From contig NZ_JAGHRE010000004.1 in the NCBI RefSeq assembly GCF_017743935.1, forward strand, positions 1 through 64,000: DNA of 64,000 bases, in the 5' to 3' direction. The notes under the pieces are model-generated. The model saw nothing but the letters and a program-made list of their open reading frames with translations. It was not told the origin of the DNA and did no database searches. This DNA is from Tropicibacter sp. R16_0. Lineage in GTDB: Bacteria > Pseudomonadota > Alphaproteobacteria > Rhodobacterales > Rhodobacteraceae. The number at the start of each line of letters is the position of its first letter. Position 1 is the stretch's first letter. Both the position numbers and the translations under genes were made by a program. Shown here one piece after another: positions 61,325-64,000 of the stretch.

Positions 61325-62768
61325 GATAGGCCGCGACGGTTTTCAGTTGCGAAAACCCATACAGTGCTTCGAACCCTTTTTCGCGCCCATGCCCGGATTT
61401 GCCAACGCCGCCAAAAGGCAATTCGACACCGCCACCCGCACCATAGTTGTTGATGAAAACCTGCCCAGCACGAAGCTGCTTGGCCAGCCGCATCTGGCGC
61501 GCCCCATCGCAGGACCAGATGCTGGCGACCAGGCCATAATCGGTGGAATTGGCAATGCGCACGGCCTCTTCTTCGGTTTCAAAGGGGATCAACACCTGCA
61601 CGGGGCCAAAGATTTCATCTCGCGCCAGGGTGTGATCGGCGGGCACATCAGCAAACAGCGTGGGACGGACATAGGCGCCAGTGTCGGGCGCATGGTCGGC
61701 CAGGGTACCTTGTCCCGCGATGGTCAGATCAGCGCCCCTGTCGAGGAAACCATTCACGATCTCCTTCTGCCGGTTCGAGATCAGCGGACCAACCCGCAGG
61801 TCATCGCTGGCGGGGCCAACGGTCAGCGCGCCATAGGCCTCGGCCATGCGGGATTTGACCGTCTCATACACGCCGCGCTGCACCAGAATACGGGATGAGG
61901 CAGAGCAGGTCTGACCGGCGTTTTGAATGCCTGCGTTGACTAGAAACGGCAGGGCCGCGTCAAGATCGGCGTCGTCAAACACCAGCTGAGGGGATTTGCC
62001 GCCCAACTCCAACGTCACGGGCACCACGTTCTTGCCCGCCGCTTGCTGCACCAGGGCACCCGTCGCCACCGACCCGGTGAACGAGATGTGGTGGATGCCG
62101 GGATGCGCCGAAAGCGCGGCGCCGGCCTCGGCCCCGATACCCGGCACAACATTCAGGGAACCAGCGGGGAAACCGGCCTGTACCGCCAGATCGGCAAAGG
62201 CCAGTGCGGTCAGACAGGCCTCTTCTGCCGGTTTCAGAACAGCGGCGTTGCCCATGGTCAAAGCCGCCCCGACCGAACGTCCGATGATCTGCATTGGGTA
62301 GTTCCACGGCACGATATGGCCTGTCACACCATGCGGTTCACGCAAGGAATAGACGGTATAGCCATCAAGATAAGGGATCGTCTCGCCATGGATTTTGTCT
62401 GCCGCCCCGCCGTAAAACTCGCAATACCGCGCAAGCGCAACGGCATCGGCACGGGCTTGGGTCAGCGGTTTTCCGACATCGGCGGCCTCGATGGCGGCCA
62501 ATTCGTCGACCTTTTCAAGAACCAATTGTCCCAGCCGGGTCAGAAGACGACCGCGCTCAAATGCAGGCATTCGCCCCCATTCACCGTCCAATGCCGCCTG
62601 TGCCGCCTCAACGGCTGCATCGATATCTGCGGTCTCGCCCCGTGCGATCTGGCAGATCTCGGACCCGTCCGAGGGGTTCACCAATGGCAAAGTCCGCCCC
62701 GAGGTGGCCGGGCGCCATACGCCACCAATCAGGCACAGTGTCGGATCAAACCAGAGATCGGTGGTCAT
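61317..62768 (-). CDS. Aldehyde dehydrogenase family protein
   Basis: 483 aa from ATG 62768 (GGAG 8 nt upstream). NAD(P)-dependent aldehyde oxidation. Catalytic Glu in 'VTLELGGKSPQLVFDDADLD' and catalytic Cys in 'NAGQTCSASSRILV' are present. The Asn of the oxyanion site is in 'VPWNYPMQ', and the C-terminus has 'INNYGAGGGVELPFGGVGKSGHGREKG'. It differs from BetB at 43300 in overall sequence and the C-terminal loop. Substrate unknown. It is followed by the DMT carrier (8-nt overlap) and preceded by the peptide ABC ATPase gene (57 nt). Confidence 0.88.
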   Translation of the reverse strand: MTTDLWFDPTLCLIGGVWRPATSGRTLPLVNPSDGSEICQIARGETADIDAAVEAAQAALDGEWGRMPAFERGRLLTRLGQLVLEKVDELAAIEAADVGKPLTQARADAVALARYCEFYGGAADKIHGETIPYLDGYTVYSLREPHGVTGHIVPWNYPMQIIGRSVGAALTMGNAAVLKPAEEACLTALAFADLAVQAGFPAGSLNVVPGIGAEAGAALSAHPGIHHISFTGSVATGALVQQAAGKNVVPVTLELGGKSPQLVFDDADLDAALPFLVNAGIQNAGQTCSASSRILVQRGVYETVKSRMAEAYGALTVGPASDDLRVGPLISNRQKEIVNGFLDRGADLTIAGQGTLADHAPDTGAYVRPTLFADVPADHTLARDEIFGPVQVLIPFETEEEAVRIANSTDYGLVASIWSCDGARQMRLAKQLRAGQVFINNYGAGGGVELPFGGVGKSGHGREKGFEALYGFSQLKTVAAYHG

Positions 62769-62825
62769 GGCGGGCTCCAATTGTTTTGAAATATGTCGTG
62801 CGCGAGTAGGGCGCGAGTTGCGCAA

Positions 62826-64000
62826 TCATGCAACCCCTTGTGTGATCTTGGGCAAGCGCGGGGCGGCAGCCAAAAGCGCCTCGGTATAGGGGTGCTGTGG
62901 GTCCGAGAACACCTGCTCGGTATCGCCCTGTTCAACAATCTTGCCTGCTTGCATGACCATCACCCGGTCCGTGATCGTGCGCACCACGTTCAGGTCGTGG
63001 CTGATGAACAAGTAGGTCAAATCATAGGCTTCGCAAAGTTCAGCCAACAGATCGAGGATTTGCGCCCGGACCGAAACATCCAAAGCCGAGACCGCCTCGT
63101 CAAACAGGATCAGCTCTGGCCGGATGATCAAAGCGCGTGCGATGGCGATGCGTTGTCGCTGGCCGCCGGAAAACTCGTGGATGTATTTGCCCGCGTCATC
63201 GGGGGACAGGCCAACGGCGGTCAGCATCTCGGCAATCCGGTCGCTGCGTTCGGTACCGGTGGGGGGCGTGTCGAGCAGGTAGAACGGTTCGGTGATCAAT
63301 CGGTCCACCTTGTGGCGTGGGTTGAAGCTGCCGAAGGGGTCCTGAAACACGACCTGCATCTTGCGTCGCACCGCGCGGTTGGGCGTGTGACCGGAAAACA
63401 CCGGGTTGCCGTCCAATAGGATATGGCCGCGCTGCACTTCTTCCAGCCCCAGAATGGCCCGTGTCAGGGTCGACTTACCGCAACCGGATTCCCCGACCAA
63501 ACCCAGGCGTTCACCGCAGTGGAGGGTGAAGCTGACGCCATCGACCGCGCGGTGAAACTCTGGCTTGGCAAAGAGCCGCGTGCGGGGCTTGCGATAGTCG
63601 CGCACCACATCGGCGACGGCCAGCAGCGGTTGCAAATCCGGCACCGGGGGCAGTGTGACCTGGTGATCCGAGGCTTCGAACAACATCTTGGTGTAGGGGT
63701 GCTGCATATGGCGCAGCAGGTGCCGGGTGTGCCCGGTTTCGACCACCTCGCCGTGGCGCATGACCACGATCTGATCGGCAAGATCGGCGACAACGGCCAA
63801 GTCATGGGTGATCATCAACATGCCCATGCCATATTCGGTCACCAGCCCCTGCAGTAGGTCGAGGATCTGTGCCTGCGTCGTGACATCAAGTGCCGTAGTT
63901 GGTTCGTCTGCTATCAACAAGCGCGGGCGCAAAGCAATGGCCATGGCGATGACGACGCGTTGGCGTTGTCCGCCCGACAGCTCATGCGGGAACCGCGAAA
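62826..64000 (-). CDS. Duplicated oligopeptide ABC transporter ATPase (5' end outside window)
   Basis: At least 391 aa, cut by the right window edge. The visible N-terminal part is the end of a first ATPase domain: ABC signature '[12 protein letters not shown]', Walker B '[13 protein letters not shown]', H-loop '[16 protein letters not shown]', and '[10 protein letters not shown]', the OppD-type tail. The second domain carries Walker A '[10 protein letters not shown]', Q-loop '[13 protein letters not shown]', signature '[15 protein letters not shown]', Walker B '[13 protein letters not shown]', and '[10 protein letters not shown]'. This DppD-DppF fusion powers dipeptide, oligopeptide or nickel-type uptake. 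Permease genes should lie to the right. Confidence 0.93.
   Translation of the reverse strand, partial: SRFPHELSGGQRQRVVIAMAIALRPRLLIADEPTTALDVTTQAQILDLLQGLVTEYGMGMLMITHDLAVVADLADQIVVMRHGEVVETGHTRHLLRHMQHPYTKMLFEASDHQVTLPPVPDLQPLLAVADVVRDYRKPRTRLFAKPEFHRAVDGVSFTLHCGERLGLVGESGCGKSTLTRAILGLEEVQRGHILLDGNPVFSGHTPNRAVRRKMQVVFQDPFGSFNPRHKVDRLITEPFYLLDTPPTGTERSDRIAEMLTAVGLSPDDAGKYIHEFSGGQRQRIAIARALIIRPELILFDEAVSALDVSVRAQILDLLAELCEAYDLTYLFISHDLNVVRTITDRVMVMQAGKIVEQGDTEQVFSDPQHPYTEALLAAAPRLPKITQGVA

Overview
The window reads as chromosomal DNA from an alphaproteobacterium of the Roseobacter group (Rhodobacteraceae), probably near Ruegeria. The evidence is high GC with short overlapping operons, the alphaproteobacterial flagellar gene content (MotC/MotE-like proteins, FliL, FliP with a signal peptide), a DmdB-type acyl-CoA ligase, betaine and methylated-amine catabolism genes, CtrA-like boxes in flagellar promoters, and a GTTC-N7-GTTC (alphaproteobacterial LexA) box. 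The species cannot be named from the sequence alone.

Region 1 (1-20.9 kb) is a flagellar cluster in four runs. The + run is flgA(3' end)-flgH-fliL-like. The - run is fliL-DUF6468-like-motE-like-motA-motC-like-SLT muramidase-flhA-fliR-flhB-fliJ-like. A second + run is fliF-fliH-fliN-fliP. A second - run is motB-flgE-flgK-flgL-flgI. CtrA-like boxes (TTAA-N7-CTAA, or its complement) lie in the fliL/fliF divergent promoter and ahead of motB and flgE.

Region 2 (20.9-33.8 kb) is catabolic and metabolic. It holds a GMC alcohol dehydrogenase with a DmdB-like CoA ligase. A divergent + run follows: an acyl-CoA ligase, then a tightly overlapping hyuA-hyuB-HisC-like aminotransferase-maleate isomerase family unit. 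After these come thpR, a sterol-desaturase-family hydroxylase and a DUF2141 protein.

Region 3 (33.8-44.8 kb) concerns methylated amines and betaine. It has a non-pyrrolysine MttB-family methyltransferase, an MmgE/PrpD protein, a divergent LysR regulator with a candidate operator, an FAD/GcvT dimethylglycine dehydrogenase-like protein, a class V aminotransferase, a VOC protein and betB.

Region 4 (44.8-56 kb) starts with a small protein made of two copies of a 36-residue motif, behind a sigma70-type promoter overlaid by three GTTC half-sites at an 11-bp period. Next are an SdsA1-like alkylsulfatase and a split DUF1254/DUF1214 pair. An iron locus follows: a palindrome of TGA-N9-TCA form, imelysin, bfd, bfr, a DUF1111 di-haem protein, a second imelysin and a Tat-exported DUF1513 protein. 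An ion channel and trhO come after.

Region 5 (56-64 kb) is NAD salvage, with pncA and pncB flanking a hybrid histidine kinase. It ends with a DMT exporter, an aldehyde dehydrogenase and the 3' part of a duplicated oligopeptide ABC ATPase.

Two copies of a 210-245 bp repeat with inverted ends (37833-38077 and 54836-55047) and one three-way-junction intergenic element (41205-41251) are the only repeats seen. No rRNA, tRNA, CRISPR array, insertion sequence or prophage was recognised.
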